A stretch of 64,000 bases of DNA from Anaeromyxobacter dehalogenans 2CP-1 (GCF_000022145.1 NC_011891.1:3082501-3146500), one strand, 5' to 3'. Positions 8,622-18,198 are shown, numbered from the stretch's first letter. Notes: a model not told the origin generated them from the letters alone. Numbers and translations: made by a program.

Positions 8622-9731
8622 TTACTCGATGCGGACCGGGTTCGTGAAGATCCAGCGACGCCCTTCGAGCGCGACCTCGGCGCGGTAGTCGCCCGGCGGG
8701 CACCGTCCGCCGCAGCGGAACGTGCCGCCGGCGCTCCCGTCGCGCGCGGCCTCGAAGCGCCCGGTCGGCGCCCCGTCGTGGAGGAGGGTGTACGTCCGGG
8801 TCCCCGCCACGGCGGCGTGGAGCGACAGCGACAGCGCGCCCTCCGCCGTGGGGGTCAGGCGCACGCCGGCGGCCGGCGCGAGGCCGTCGAGCACGCACGT
8901 GGCCCGGCCGTCCAGGAGGGCGGCGCGGACCGCGGCCGCGTCGCGCGAGGCGTCGCCGCCCAGGGTCACCGGCACGTGCATCGAGAACGCGCCGAACGCC
9001 GCCGCGTACCCGGGGTAGCCGTGCGCGTCGGCGGCGCAGAGCAGCACGTGCGCCGGCGCGCGGCCGCCGGCCGCCCGGGCGCCGCGCAGCTCGGCGTCGA
9101 GCCGGACCAGCTCGTCGGCGGGGTCGTCCTGGAGCTCGAGCACCGCGCGCGGCGGGTCCCAGGGCAGCACCGCCAGCGCCGCGAGCACGCGGCGCACGTC
9201 GCGGTCCGCCAGCGCGCGGTACCAGGCGGTGTCGTTCGAGACCACCTCCAGCCCGCGCCACGGCCCGCCGCCCCAGCCGGTGAACGCGCGCCGCGGGTGG
9301 AGCGGGTGCGCGATCACGGCCTGGCCGCCCAGCGCGCGGATGGCGGCGAGCGCGTCGCCGTCGCGCTCGGCGCGGGTGAGGGCGCGCGAGACGCCCAGCG
9401 CCACCACGTGCCCCTGGCGCGTCGACACCTCGGTGGCGGGGACGAGCAGGATGCCGTCCTGGTAGCGGGGCTCGGGCGGCGCCAGCACGTCGTGGTCCGA
9501 GATCACCACGAAGCGCAGCCCGGCGGCCCGCGCCGCGCGGGCCACCTCGTCGAGCGTCCCGCGCCCGTCGCTCGCGGTGGTGTGCACGTGCCAGGCGCCG
9601 CGCGCCTCGGCCGCGGCCAGCGCCGGGCTGGCCTGCGCCTCCCGCAGCCCGCGGCGCTGCCAGGCCACCGCGCCGAACGCGAGGTAGCCGACCACCGCCG
9701 CGGCCAGCGCGAGCGCGAGGAGGCGCCGCAT
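8622..9731 (-). CDS. Membrane-anchored PHP-domain metallohydrolase (CehA/McbA type)
   Basis: 369 residues. The N-terminus MRRLLALALAAAVVGYLAFG is a signal anchor. The PHP metal-binding motif HVHTTASDGRGTLDEVA starts near residue 48, with ISDHD about 30 residues later and a further histidine cluster in IAHPLHPRR. The C-terminal region is predicted beta-rich and could bind substrate. The family cleaves phosphoesters or related bonds; the substrate is not evident. It lies between msbA and waaA with only 3 and 13 bases of spacing, so a role in envelope lipid or LPS metabolism is possible but is inference. Confidence 0.75.
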   Translation of the reverse strand: MRRLLALALAAAVVGYLAFGAVAWQRRGLREAQASPALAAAEARGAWHVHTTASDGRGTLDEVARAARAAGLRFVVISDHDVLAPPEPRYQDGILLVPATEVSTRQGHVVALGVSRALTRAERDGDALAAIRALGGQAVIAHPLHPRRAFTGWGGGPWRGLEVVSNDTAWYRALADRDVRRVLAALAVLPWDPPRAVLELQDDPADELVRLDAELRGARAAGGRAPAHVLLCAADAHGYPGYAAAFGAFSMHVPVTLGGDASRDAAAVRAALLDGRATCVLDGLAPAAGVRLTPTAEGALSLSLHAAVAGTRTYTLLHDGAPTGRFEAARDGSAGGTFRCGGRCPPGDYRAEVALEGRRWIFTNPVRIE

Positions 9732-9734
9732 CGG

Positions 9735-11570
9735 CTACACCGCGCCGGCGCGCGCCCCCTGCCGCTCCGCGCCCTCGGCGATGCGGTGGAGCCGCGCGTA
9801 CTCGCCGCCGCGCGCGACCAGGGTGGCGTGGTCGCCGGCCTCCACCACCCTGCCGCCGGCGATCACCACGATCCGGTCGGCGTTGCGGATGGTCGAGAGC
9901 CGGTGGGCGATCACCAGCGTGGTCCGGCGGCTCGCGCCGTCGATGGCCATGAGCGAGTCGAGCGCACGCTGCACCTCGCGCTCGCTCTCCGCGTCGAGCG
10001 CGCTGGTGGCCTCGTCGAGGATGAGGATGGGCGCGTCCTTCAGGAACGCGCGCGCGATCGCGATCCGCTGGCGCTGGCCGCCGGACAGCAGCACGCCGCG
10101 CTCGCCCACCACCGTGTCGTACCCCTCCGGCATCGCGCGGATGAAGTCGTGCGCCTGCGCCAGGCGGGCCGCCTGCTCCACGTCCGCCTGCGACACCTCG
10201 GGCCGGCCGTAGGCGATGTTCGCGCGGATGCTGTCGTTGAACAGCACCGTCTCCTGCGTCACCAGCGCGAGCTGCGCGCGCAGGCTCGCGAGCGTGAGGT
10301 CGCGCAGGTCCACGCCGTCGACCGTGATCCGCCCGCCGGTCGGGTCCCAGAACCGCGGCAGCAGGTTCGCGACCGTGGTCTTGCCGCCGCCGGAGGCGCC
10401 CACCAGCGCCACCACCTCGCCCTTGCGGAGCTCGAGCGAGAAGCCGGTCAGCACCGGCCGATCGCCGTAGGAGAAGGAGACGTCCTCGTAGCGGATGGCC
10501 GCGCGGAACGGGGCCAGCGTGGCGCGGCCCGCGTCCGGCACCGCGCTGGGCGTGTCGAGGATCTCGAAGATGCGGTCGCCCGCCGCGGCCCCCTGCATCG
10601 CGATCTGCCCCATGCGCCCGAGCTGCTTCACCGGCGTGTAGAGCAGCAGCACCGCCGCCACGAACGAGAAGAACTTGGCCGCCTCGAGCTCGCCCGCCAG
10701 GATCCGGCCGCCCACCCACCAGATGGCCGCGGCCAGGCCGGCCGCGCCCATGATCTCCATGAGCGGCGAGGAGAACGCTCGGACGAGGTAGCTGCGCCGG
10801 AGGATTCGGACCAGCTTCGCGTTCGCGTCGGCGAAGCGGCGGGACTCCCACCGCTCCATCCCGTAGGCCTGCACCACCCGCATCCCGCTCACCGCCTCCT
10901 GCACCATCTCGGAGAGCTCGCCGCCGGTCTTCTGCGCGTGGCCGGTGACCCGCTTCAGCCGCTTCGCCAGCCGGATCACCGGGAACAGCGTGGCCGGGAC
11001 CGCGCCGAACGCGATGAGCGACATGCGCCAGTCGAGCACGAAGCAGTTCACCAGCATCACCACCACGGTGAGCCCGTCGCGCACGTAGCTGGGCACCGCG
11101 TTCGACACCGCCACGTCCACCGCCAGCACGTCGGCGGAGAAGCGCTGCAGGATGTCGCCGGAGTGGCGCCGCGTGTAGAAGCCGGGGGAGAGCTTCAGCA
11201 GGTGGTCGAACAGCGCCTTGCGGATGTCGGCGATGACCCGCTGGCCGACCATGCCGATGAGGTAGAACTGGCCGAAGTAGGCGAAGCCCTTCACCACCGA
11301 GACCGCCACGATGACCAGGGGCAGCGCCGCCAGGATGGAGGCGCGGTCGGCGCCGGCCAGCAGGCCCGCGAGGTCCACCGAGTCGGGGAGGAACTTGCCC
11401 AGCGTGGCCACCGCGCCCGTGTCCCCGGTGAACAGGAACTGGAGCGCGGGGCCCAGCAGGTTGACGTAGATCGCGGTCGTGATGGACAGCACCGCCATGC
11501 AGGCGATGGCTGCCACGAGCCGTCCCTTGTACGGCAGGACGAAGCGGAAGAGGCGAAGGTAGGCGCGCAA
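9735..11570 (-). CDS. msbA: Lipid A export ABC transporter, permease/ATPase
   Basis: 611 residues: an N-terminal six-helix ABC exporter domain (FVLPYKGRLVAAIACMAVLS onward) and a C-terminal ATPase with Walker A GASGGGKTTVANLLP, signature LSGGQRQRIAIARAF and Walker B ILILDEATSALD. It is a half-transporter that would dimerise and flip core-lipid A across the inner membrane. MsbA identity is inferred from its place at the head of the lpx/waa block, since the domain arrangement alone is shared with multidrug exporters. The C-terminus is followed within three bases by the PHP-domain gene. Confidence 0.88.
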   Translation of the reverse strand: MRAYLRLFRFVLPYKGRLVAAIACMAVLSITTAIYVNLLGPALQFLFTGDTGAVATLGKFLPDSVDLAGLLAGADRASILAALPLVIVAVSVVKGFAYFGQFYLIGMVGQRVIADIRKALFDHLLKLSPGFYTRRHSGDILQRFSADVLAVDVAVSNAVPSYVRDGLTVVVMLVNCFVLDWRMSLIAFGAVPATLFPVIRLAKRLKRVTGHAQKTGGELSEMVQEAVSGMRVVQAYGMERWESRRFADANAKLVRILRRSYLVRAFSSPLMEIMGAAGLAAAIWWVGGRILAGELEAAKFFSFVAAVLLLYTPVKQLGRMGQIAMQGAAAGDRIFEILDTPSAVPDAGRATLAPFRAAIRYEDVSFSYGDRPVLTGFSLELRKGEVVALVGASGGGKTTVANLLPRFWDPTGGRITVDGVDLRDLTLASLRAQLALVTQETVLFNDSIRANIAYGRPEVSQADVEQAARLAQAHDFIRAMPEGYDTVVGERGVLLSGGQRQRIAIARAFLKDAPILILDEATSALDAESEREVQRALDSLMAIDGASRRTTLVIAHRLSTIRNADRIVVIAGGRVVEAGDHATLVARGGEYARLHRIAEGAERQGARAGAV

Positions 11571-11637
11571 GGAGGGGCCATCCTAGTCCAGATCGCCCCC
11601 CGGCGCAGCGCCGCGGACGCCCCCGCCCGGCCGGCCG

Positions 11638-13719
11638 CTACTTCTCCTCCTCGACGCCCTTCACCTTCCCCTCCGCGCGCCGCTTCTCGATGATCTTCTG
11701 GGCGATGTGCGGCGGCACCGGGTCGTGGTGCGACGGCTCCATGGTGAAGTAGCCGACGCCCTGCGTGAGCGAGCGCAGGTCGGCGTCGTAGCTCATCGCC
11801 TCGGCGTGCGGGCAGGTGGCGCGGATGAGCACCCCGCGCGCCAGCGGCTCCAGGCCCTGCACCTTGGCGCGCCGGCTGTTCAGGTCGCCCATCACCGCGC
11901 CCACGTACTCCTCGGGGACCCGCACCTCGAGCTTCATGATGGGCTCGAGCAGGATGGGCCTGGCCTCCAGCACCGCCTTCTTGAACGCCATCGAGCCCGC
12001 GACCTGGAACGCCATGTCGGAGCTGTCCACGTCGTGGTAGCTGCCGAACACCAGCCGGGCCCGGAAGTCCACCACCGGGTAGCCCGCCAGCGGGCCCGAG
12101 GAGAGCGCGCCGCGGATGCCCTTCTCCACCGACGGGATGAACTGGCGGGGGATGACGCCGCCGACGATCGCGTCCTCGAACTCGAAGCCCTCGCCGCGGG
12201 CCCTGGGCTGCAGCTCGACGTGCGCGTCGCCGTACTGGCCGTGGCCGCCGGTCTGCCGCTTGAACTTGCCCTGCGCCTTGGCGGCCGCGGTGATCGTCTC
12301 GAGGTAGGCCGGGCTGGGCGGGGTGAGCGTGATCTCCACGCCGTGCTTGCGCTTGGCGCGCTCCACCGTGACGTCGAGGTGCGCCTGGCCCATGCCCTGG
12401 AGGAGCATCTCGCCGGTCTCGGTCGAGCGCGTCAGCTCGAGCGACGGGTCCTCCTCGATGATCTTCTGGAGCGCCGCGGCCGCCTTGTCGTCACCGGCCT
12501 TGGCGTGCACCGCGTAGGACACCGGCCGCACGTGCTGCGCGAACGGCGGCAGCGCGAGGGGCACGTCGCGATCGCAGAGCGTGTCGCCCGTGTGCGCGTC
12601 CTTGAGCTTCACCAGCACCACGAAGTCGCCCGGCTCCGCCTCGTTCACCTCGACCGTCTGCGCGCCGTCGGTCCGGTACAGGTGGCCGATGCGCTCCTCG
12701 GTGCGCGTCCGCGGGTTCACCACGGTGGCGTCGGCCCGGAGCGTGCCGGAGAACACCCGCAGGTAGTCGATGCGCCCGGCGAAGTGGTCGATGGTGGTCT
12801 TGAACACCTGGCCCGAGAACGGCGCGTCGGGCGCGGCGCTGCGCACGGTCTCCTTGCCGGCGGGGTCCCTGCCCTTCACGGCCCGCGCCTCGGGCCCCGG
12901 CAGGATCCGCACGGCCAGGTCGAGCAGCTCGCGCACGCCCACGCCGGACTTCGCGCCGGCGCAGGCCACCGGCAGGAAGCGCTGCGCCGCCGCGCCGGCG
13001 GCCAGGCCGCGCAGGATCTCCTCCTCCGCGAGCGGCGCGCCGTCCAGGTACTTCCCGAGCAGCTCGTCGTCCGACTCGGCCGCCGCCTCCACCATCGCGG
13101 TGCGCAGGCGCTCCGCCTCCTCGCGCGCCTCGGCGGGGATCTCCGCCTCGGTCCACTGACCGAAGCCCTTCCCGTCCCAGGCGTGGAGCTTCATCGAGAC
13201 GAGATCGGCGAGCCCCTTGACCCGCTCCGGCCCGAACACCGGCAGCTGCAGCGGGATGGCCTTCACCTTCAGCGAGCTCTCGATGTCCTCGAGCGCCTCG
13301 TGGAAGTCGGCCTGCTCGTGGTCGAGCCGGGTGATCACCGCGAACGCGGGGCGACCGGACTCGGCCAGCACGTCGTAGGTCCGCTCGGCGCGGTTGTGCG
13401 CGCCGTCCGCCGCGGAGATGGCCAGGATGGCGCCGTCGGTGACCTGCAGCGCCCACTCCACCTCGGTGAGGAACGCGGCGAAGCCGGGGCAGTCGAGCAC
13501 GTGGAACGACCGGCCGTCCTCCTCGAAGCTCTCCGGGTGGAGCGACAGCGTGAAGTTGCGCTTCTTCTCCTCGGGCTCGGCGTCCAGGCGGGCCGTCGAG
13601 CCGTCGGGCGCGGCGCGCTTCGCGTCGGCGACGCGCAGCAGCGCCTCGACGAGCGCGGTCTTCCCGGCGCCGTCGGCGCCGAGCATCGAGAAGGTGCGGA
13701 TCACGCGGGGGTTCGCCAT
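11638..13719 (-). CDS. Elongation factor G-like GTPase (EF-G2/FusA2 group)
   Basis: About 693 residues with all EF-G domains: G domain, domain II, and domains III-V including KFKRQTGGHGQYGDAHVELQP and the C-terminal GVGYFTMEPSHHDPVP. The P-loop is GADGAGKTALVEALL and G3 is DCPG, but the switch I RGITI motif is replaced by KRNFTLSL and the G4 NKxD motif is TRLD, so nucleotide binding is atypical. Such paralogues exist alongside canonical EF-G in many bacteria; their role is not settled. The start at 13719 is chosen because GGAG sits nine bases upstream; an ATG five codons earlier (13734) is possible. Confidence 0.87.
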   Translation of the reverse strand: MANPRVIRTFSMLGADGAGKTALVEALLRVADAKRAAPDGSTARLDAEPEEKKRNFTLSLHPESFEEDGRSFHVLDCPGFAAFLTEVEWALQVTDGAILAISAADGAHNRAERTYDVLAESGRPAFAVITRLDHEQADFHEALEDIESSLKVKAIPLQLPVFGPERVKGLADLVSMKLHAWDGKGFGQWTEAEIPAEAREEAERLRTAMVEAAAESDDELLGKYLDGAPLAEEEILRGLAAGAAAQRFLPVACAGAKSGVGVRELLDLAVRILPGPEARAVKGRDPAGKETVRSAAPDAPFSGQVFKTTIDHFAGRIDYLRVFSGTLRADATVVNPRTRTEERIGHLYRTDGAQTVEVNEAEPGDFVVLVKLKDAHTGDTLCDRDVPLALPPFAQHVRPVSYAVHAKAGDDKAAAALQKIIEEDPSLELTRSTETGEMLLQGMGQAHLDVTVERAKRKHGVEITLTPPSPAYLETITAAAKAQGKFKRQTGGHGQYGDAHVELQPRARGEGFEFEDAIVGGVIPRQFIPSVEKGIRGALSSGPLAGYPVVDFRARLVFGSYHDVDSSDMAFQVAGSMAFKKAVLEARPILLEPIMKLEVRVPEEYVGAVMGDLNSRRAKVQGLEPLARGVLIRATCPHAEAMSYDADLRSLTQGVGYFTMEPSHHDPVPPHIAQKIIEKRRAEGKVKGVEEEK

Positions 13720-13954
13720 GGCGTCGGTCTCCATCAGCCCGTCGCGCCGGAGCGTGCGGGGCGTGAGGTTCGCTGCCCGGAAGCCGGCACCTGGAGGCGC
13801 CGGCGGCGTCGGCCTAGCATGCTACGGGTCCCCCCGCCCGCGCCACGGCTTCTTTCGCAGCGCGCGGGCGCGCGCGGCCGGCCCGCCCGGACCCGCCCCG
13901 CGCGGCCGTCGCCGCGCGCCCCGCCCGCGGCCGGACGCCGCAGCGCGGCGGCGA

Positions 13955-15661
13955 TCAGCGCCCCTCGCCCGCCGCGAGCTCCGGGAAGTCCTCCTGCCAG
14001 AACTCGAGCGGGCCCCGGGGCGCCGAGGGCGCCCGCGCCTGCTCGCGGCGCCGCAGCTCGACGCGCCGGATCTTGCCCGACACCGTCTTGGGCAGCTCGG
14101 AGAACTCGACGCGGCGGATGCGCTTGTACGGGGCCAGGCGGCGCCGCAGGAACCGGAAGATCTCGAGCGCCAGCTCGCGGTCCGGGGTGCGCCCCGGCTT
14201 CAGGATGATGAACGCCTTGGGCAGGAGCCCGCGCACCGCGTCCGGGCTCGGCACCACCGCCGCCTCGGCCACCGCGTCGTGCTCGATGAGCGCGCTCTCC
14301 AGCTCGAACGGGCTGATCCGGTAGTCCGAGCTCTTGAAGACGTCGTCGGAGCGCCCGACGTAGGTGATGTAGCCCTCCTCGTCGCGCGTGGCGACGTCGC
14401 CGGTGTGGTAGTGCCCGTGCCGGGTGACGAAGTCGTTCAGGTTCGCGTCGCCCTCGTAGCCCGCCATGAGCGAGGCCGGCCGGGCCTCGAGGTCGATGCA
14501 GATCTCGCCCTCCTCCGGCGCGGGGCGCCCCTCCTCGTCGAGCAGCGCGATCCTGTAGCCGGGGAGCGGCCGGCCCATGGACCCGGGCTTCAGCGGCTGG
14601 CCGGGCGAGTTGCCGATCTGGCAGGTGGTCTCGGTCTGTCCGTAGCCGTCGCGGATGGTGATGCCCCAGGCCTGGCGCACCTTCTCGATCACCTCGGGGT
14701 TGAGCGGCTCGCCGGCGCTGAGCAGCTCGCGGAGCTTCACCGGGTGCTTCGCCAGGTCCTCGAGGATCAGCATGCGCCACACGGTGGGCGGCGCGCACAG
14801 GGTGGTGATCTGGTGGCGCGCCAGCACCTCCAGCGTGCGGGCGGCGCTGAACCGGGCGTAGTTGTAGACGCAGACCGTCGCGCCCGCGTTGAACGGCGCG
14901 AAGAAGCTCGACCAGGCGTGCTTCGCCCAGCCCGGGGACGAGACGTTGAGGTGCTTGTCGCCCTCGCGGAGGCCGATCCAGTACATCGTGGAGAGGTGGC
15001 CGACCGGGTAGCTCTTGTGCGTGTGCACCACCAGCTTCGGCTTCGCGGTGGTGCCGCTCGTGAAGTAGAGCAGCACCGGGTCGGAGGCCAGCGTCTCGCC
15101 GTGGGGCAGGAAGAACGAGCCCTCGTCGTAGGCGTCCTCGTACTGCATCCAGCCCGGCACCGCCTCGCCCACCACGTGCCGCGTGAAGCTCCCGTTCACC
15201 ACCCGGAACTTCTCGGTGCCGGCCGCGTCGGTGATGACGTGCCCCACCCGCCCCCGCTCGATGCGGTCCTGGACGTCCTCGGGCGTGAGCAGCGACGTGG
15301 CGGGGATGACGCACGCCCCCAGCTTCATCGAGGCGAGCATCACCTCCCAGATCTGCACGCAGTTCGGCAGCATCATCAGCACGCGGTGCCCGCGCTCCAC
15401 GCCGTGGCGGCGCAGGTAGGTCGCCACGCGGTTGGAGCGCTCGGCCAGCTCGACGTAGGAGAGCCGGAGCTCGGCGCCGTAGTCCTCGATGATGTGCAGC
15501 GCGGTGCGGCCGTTGCCGTCCGCGATCATGTCGAACCAGTCCAGCGCCCAGTTGAACCGGTCGAGCACCGGCCAGCGGAACTCGCGGTACGCGGTCTCGT
15601 AATCCTCGCGGTGGGTGACCAGGAAGTCGCGGGCGCGGCGGAAGACGTCGGTCGACGACAT
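13955..15661 (-). CDS. Acyl-CoA synthetase (AMP-binding, ANL superfamily)
   Basis: 568 residues. The adenylate-forming signature LLYFTSGTTAKPKLVVHTH is present, as are the A5 motif DGYGQTET, HTGDVATRDEEGYITYVGRSDDV (A7/A8) and the C-terminal A10 lysine in LPKTVSGKIRR. It would activate a carboxylic acid with ATP and load it on CoA. The middle region (NVSSPGWAKHAWSSFFAPFNAGA) resembles acetyl-CoA synthetase-like or medium-chain enzymes; the substrate cannot be fixed. GAGGAG lies six bases before the ATG at 15661. It is divergent from the beta-helix gene. Confidence 0.9.
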   Translation of the reverse strand: MSSTDVFRRARDFLVTHREDYETAYREFRWPVLDRFNWALDWFDMIADGNGRTALHIIEDYGAELRLSYVELAERSNRVATYLRRHGVERGHRVLMMLPNCVQIWEVMLASMKLGACVIPATSLLTPEDVQDRIERGRVGHVITDAAGTEKFRVVNGSFTRHVVGEAVPGWMQYEDAYDEGSFFLPHGETLASDPVLLYFTSGTTAKPKLVVHTHKSYPVGHLSTMYWIGLREGDKHLNVSSPGWAKHAWSSFFAPFNAGATVCVYNYARFSAARTLEVLARHQITTLCAPPTVWRMLILEDLAKHPVKLRELLSAGEPLNPEVIEKVRQAWGITIRDGYGQTETTCQIGNSPGQPLKPGSMGRPLPGYRIALLDEEGRPAPEEGEICIDLEARPASLMAGYEGDANLNDFVTRHGHYHTGDVATRDEEGYITYVGRSDDVFKSSDYRISPFELESALIEHDAVAEAAVVPSPDAVRGLLPKAFIILKPGRTPDRELALEIFRFLRRRLAPYKRIRRVEFSELPKTVSGKIRRVELRRREQARAPSAPRGPLEFWQEDFPELAAGEGR

Positions 15662-15849
15662 GCGGGCTCCTCGCTGTGGGGTCGATCGAGTGTGCCAGCG
15701 ACCCGCGAGGTGCGCGCGAGGGCGCAGCGCCGCCGCCCCGAGCGGGATCCTGGCGCAGTGCGGCACGGATCACTCCTTGGGGTTGACCTCCCGGGCGCTC
15801 GACGGTGGATCTTGCGGACGGTGCAGGGCGGTTCTTACGGAGCGTGACC
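15662..15849. promoter_or_regulatory. Divergent intergenic region with candidate -35 for the beta-helix gene
   Basis: This 188-base stretch separates divergent genes. On the plus strand a TTGACC hexamer at 15783-15788 is followed after 17 bases by TGGATC at 15806-15811, a modest -10 match. A ribosome-binding-like GGAGCG precedes the ATG at 15850. On the minus strand only the GAGGAG ribosome-binding site of the acyl-CoA synthetase is convincing. The promoter call is speculative. Confidence 0.3.
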
Positions 15850-17091
15850 ATGACCGCTCGTCCGCTCGCCGCCTCCCTGACCGCCGCGCTGCTCCTCGCC
15901 TGTGGCTCCGACTCGAACCCGAAGCCCGCCGATCCCTGCGCCGGGGTCACCGCCCCGTGCACCGCGTTCCCCGCCGGGACCACCGAGGATCGCATCCAGG
16001 GCGCCGTCGCGCTCGCCCCCGACGGCGCCACGTTCGTGTTCGGCGCGGGCACGTTCCGGTTCGCGAACGCGCTCGAGGTGACCGCGAACGGGGTCACGAT
16101 CCGCGGCGCCGGGCGCGACGCCACCGTCCTCGACTTCGCGGGCCAGGTGGGCGCGGAGGGCGTGGGCGCGAGCGGCGACGCGTTCACCCTGAGCGATCTC
16201 TCGATCCGCGACACCGCCGGCAACGGCGTGAAGGTGGTGGGCGCGGCCGGGGTGACCATCCGCAACGTGGGCGTGTCCTGGACGCGCCCCGATCTCTCGA
16301 CCCACGGCGGCTACGGCATCTACCCGGTGCAGTCCACGGACGTGCTGGTGGAGGGCTGCTTCACCTCCGGCGCCACCGACACCGGCATCTACGTGGGCCA
16401 GTCGCAGAACATCGTCGTCCGGGACAACGAGGCCACCGGCAACGTCGCCGGCGTCGAGATCGAGAACAGCTGGGACGCCGACGTCCACGGCAACCACCTG
16501 CACGGCAACACCGCCGGCGTGCTGGTGTTCGACCTGCCCGGCCTGCCGCAGCAGGGCGGGCACTCGGTCCGGGTGTTCGACAACCGCATCCTCGACAACG
16601 ACCACCCGAACTTCGCCCCGGCGGGCGGCATCGTGGCGATCGTGCCGGCCGGCTCCGGCGTGGTGGTGATGGCGAACCACGACGTGGAGGTGTTCGGGAA
16701 CACCATCCAGGGGAACCAGACCGCCGCGGTGGGCGTGATCAGCTACCTGCTCACCGGCCAGGCGCCGCCCGACGGCTACGATCCGTTCCCGCGCCGCGTG
16801 CACGTGCACGGCAACACCATCTCCGGGAACGGCACCGCGCCGGACGCGGCCACCCCGCTCGGCGCCGCGCTCGGCCAGGTCCGGACCGCCCTCGGCGCCG
16901 ACCTGCCCGACGTGATGTGGGACGGCATCCCGGACCCGACCGGCTCGGGCGCGAACCCGCAGGAGATCTGCGTCGCCGCGGGCGCGTCCTGGCTCAGCCT
17001 GGGCGCGGCGAGCGACCCGTGGACCCCGGATCCGGACGACACCGCGTTCCGCTGCGCGCTCGACCCGCTGCCGGCGGTCGTCCTGCCGTGA
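15850..17091 (+). CDS. Parallel beta-helix repeat lipoprotein
   Basis: 413 residues. The N-terminus MTARPLAASLTAALLLACGS is a lipoprotein signal with the lipidated Cys at about residue 18. The body repeats short strands with asparagine turns (VTIRGAGRDATVLDF, VTIRNVGVSW, VFDNRILDNDHPN, VEVFGNTIQGNQ, VHVHGNTISGNG), which is a right-handed parallel beta-helix as in NosD-like and pectate-lyase-like proteins. It should be anchored outside the cytoplasm, and may bind or cut a polymer. It is coupled by a GTGA overlap to the diheme cytochrome gene; families of this kind are known to occur as a two-gene pair. Confidence 0.85.
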   Translation: MTARPLAASLTAALLLACGSDSNPKPADPCAGVTAPCTAFPAGTTEDRIQGAVALAPDGATFVFGAGTFRFANALEVTANGVTIRGAGRDATVLDFAGQVGAEGVGASGDAFTLSDLSIRDTAGNGVKVVGAAGVTIRNVGVSWTRPDLSTHGGYGIYPVQSTDVLVEGCFTSGATDTGIYVGQSQNIVVRDNEATGNVAGVEIENSWDADVHGNHLHGNTAGVLVFDLPGLPQQGGHSVRVFDNRILDNDHPNFAPAGGIVAIVPAGSGVVVMANHDVEVFGNTIQGNQTAAVGVISYLLTGQAPPDGYDPFPRRVHVHGNTISGNGTAPDAATPLGAALGQVRTALGADLPDVMWDGIPDPTGSGANPQEICVAAGASWLSLGAASDPWTPDPDDTAFRCALDPLPAVVLP

Positions 17092-18191
17092 GGCGCTCCG
17101 CGGCGGCGCTGGCGCTCGCGGCCGGGCTGGCCGGGTGCGGCGGCGGCTCCTCCGGCGCGCCCGCCGGCCCGTGCAGCCCGCCCGGCGCCGGGGTCGATCC
17201 CGACCGCCCCGCGCAGCGGCTGTCGGAGCTCTGCCTGGTGGAGGCCGCGGGCGGCGGCACCGTCGCGCCGCGGCCCGGGGTCGTGCCCTACGACCTGAAC
17301 ACGCCGCTGTTCTCCGACTACGCGCTCAAGACCCGCACCGTGTGGCTGCCGCCCGGCACGCGCGCCGCGTACGACGCGGAGGCTCCGCTCGATCTGCCGG
17401 TCGGCGCGATCGTCACGAAGACGTTCGCGCTCCCGCCCGACCTGCGGACCCCGACGGCTGCGCTCCGGCTGCTCGAGACCCGGCTGCTCGTGCGCACCGC
17501 GCAGGGCTGGCGCGGGTACCCGTACCTGTGGAACGCCGCGCAGACGGACGCGACGTTCCAGCCCGGCGGCGCGGTGCTCCAGCTCCCGCTGGTCACGCCC
17601 TCGGGCGCGGCGGTGACCGCGAGCTACCTCGTCCCGAGCGTCACCCAGTGCGCGCGCTGCCACGCCGACACGCCCGATGGCGCGCTCCACCTGCTCGGCC
17701 CGACGGCCCGGAACCTGAACCGCACCCTGGGCTATCCCTCGGGCCCGGAGAACCAGCTCGCGCACTGGAGCGCGGCCGGGATCCTGGTGGGTGCGCCCGC
17801 GCCCGCGGACGCCCCCCGCCTGCCCGTCTGGAACGATCCCGGCACCGGGAGCGTGGCGGCGCGCGCCCGCGCCTGGCTCGAGGTGAACTGCGCGTTCTGC
17901 CACTCTCCCGGCGGCCTGGCGCGGACGACCGGCCTGTACCTCGGCACCGGGGTGACCGACCCGTACCAGCTCGGCGTCTGCAAGCCGCCCGTCGCGGCCG
18001 GGCCCGGGTCGGGCGGGCTCGCCTACGACGTCGTCCCGGGCGATCCCGACGCGTCGATCCTCGTGTACCGCGTGGCCGCGACCGATCCGGTGGCGGTCAT
18101 GCCGCAGCTCGGGCGCAGCGTGGTGAGCGACGAGGGGCTGGCGCTGGTTCGCCAGTGGATCGCCGAGCTGCCTTCGCAGCCCTGCCCCTGA
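17088..18191 (+). CDS. Diheme c-type cytochrome lipoprotein paired with beta-helix protein
   Basis: 367 residues from a GTG that overlaps the preceding stop (GTGA). The signal MRRSAAALALAAGLAGCGGG has a lipobox with Cys at residue 17. Two c-heme motifs are present: CARCH near residue 187 and CAFCH near residue 268, with distal methionine candidates such as VAVMPQLGR near the C-terminus. The N-terminal part (YDLNTPLFSDYALKTRTVWLP) is typical of the SO_2930/HNE_0200-like family. It probably carries electrons at the cell surface or in the periplasm; the redox partner is unknown. Confidence 0.85.
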   Translation: MRRSAAALALAAGLAGCGGGSSGAPAGPCSPPGAGVDPDRPAQRLSELCLVEAAGGGTVAPRPGVVPYDLNTPLFSDYALKTRTVWLPPGTRAAYDAEAPLDLPVGAIVTKTFALPPDLRTPTAALRLLETRLLVRTAQGWRGYPYLWNAAQTDATFQPGGAVLQLPLVTPSGAAVTASYLVPSVTQCARCHADTPDGALHLLGPTARNLNRTLGYPSGPENQLAHWSAAGILVGAPAPADAPRLPVWNDPGTGSVAARARAWLEVNCAFCHSPGGLARTTGLYLGTGVTDPYQLGVCKPPVAAGPGSGGLAYDVVPGDPDASILVYRVAATDPVAVMPQLGRSVVSDEGLALVRQWIAELPSQPCP

Positions 18192-18198
18192 ACGACGG

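Noticed and set aside
8778..11693. A 971-codon open frame on the plus strand, and several others of 500 to 1100 codons, such as 57284-60517
   Set aside because: They are antisense to genes with clear motifs (msbA, PHP hydrolase, ABC exporter), with Arg/Gly/Ala/Pro-rich nonsense composition. The very high GC lengthens open frames on the opposite strand.
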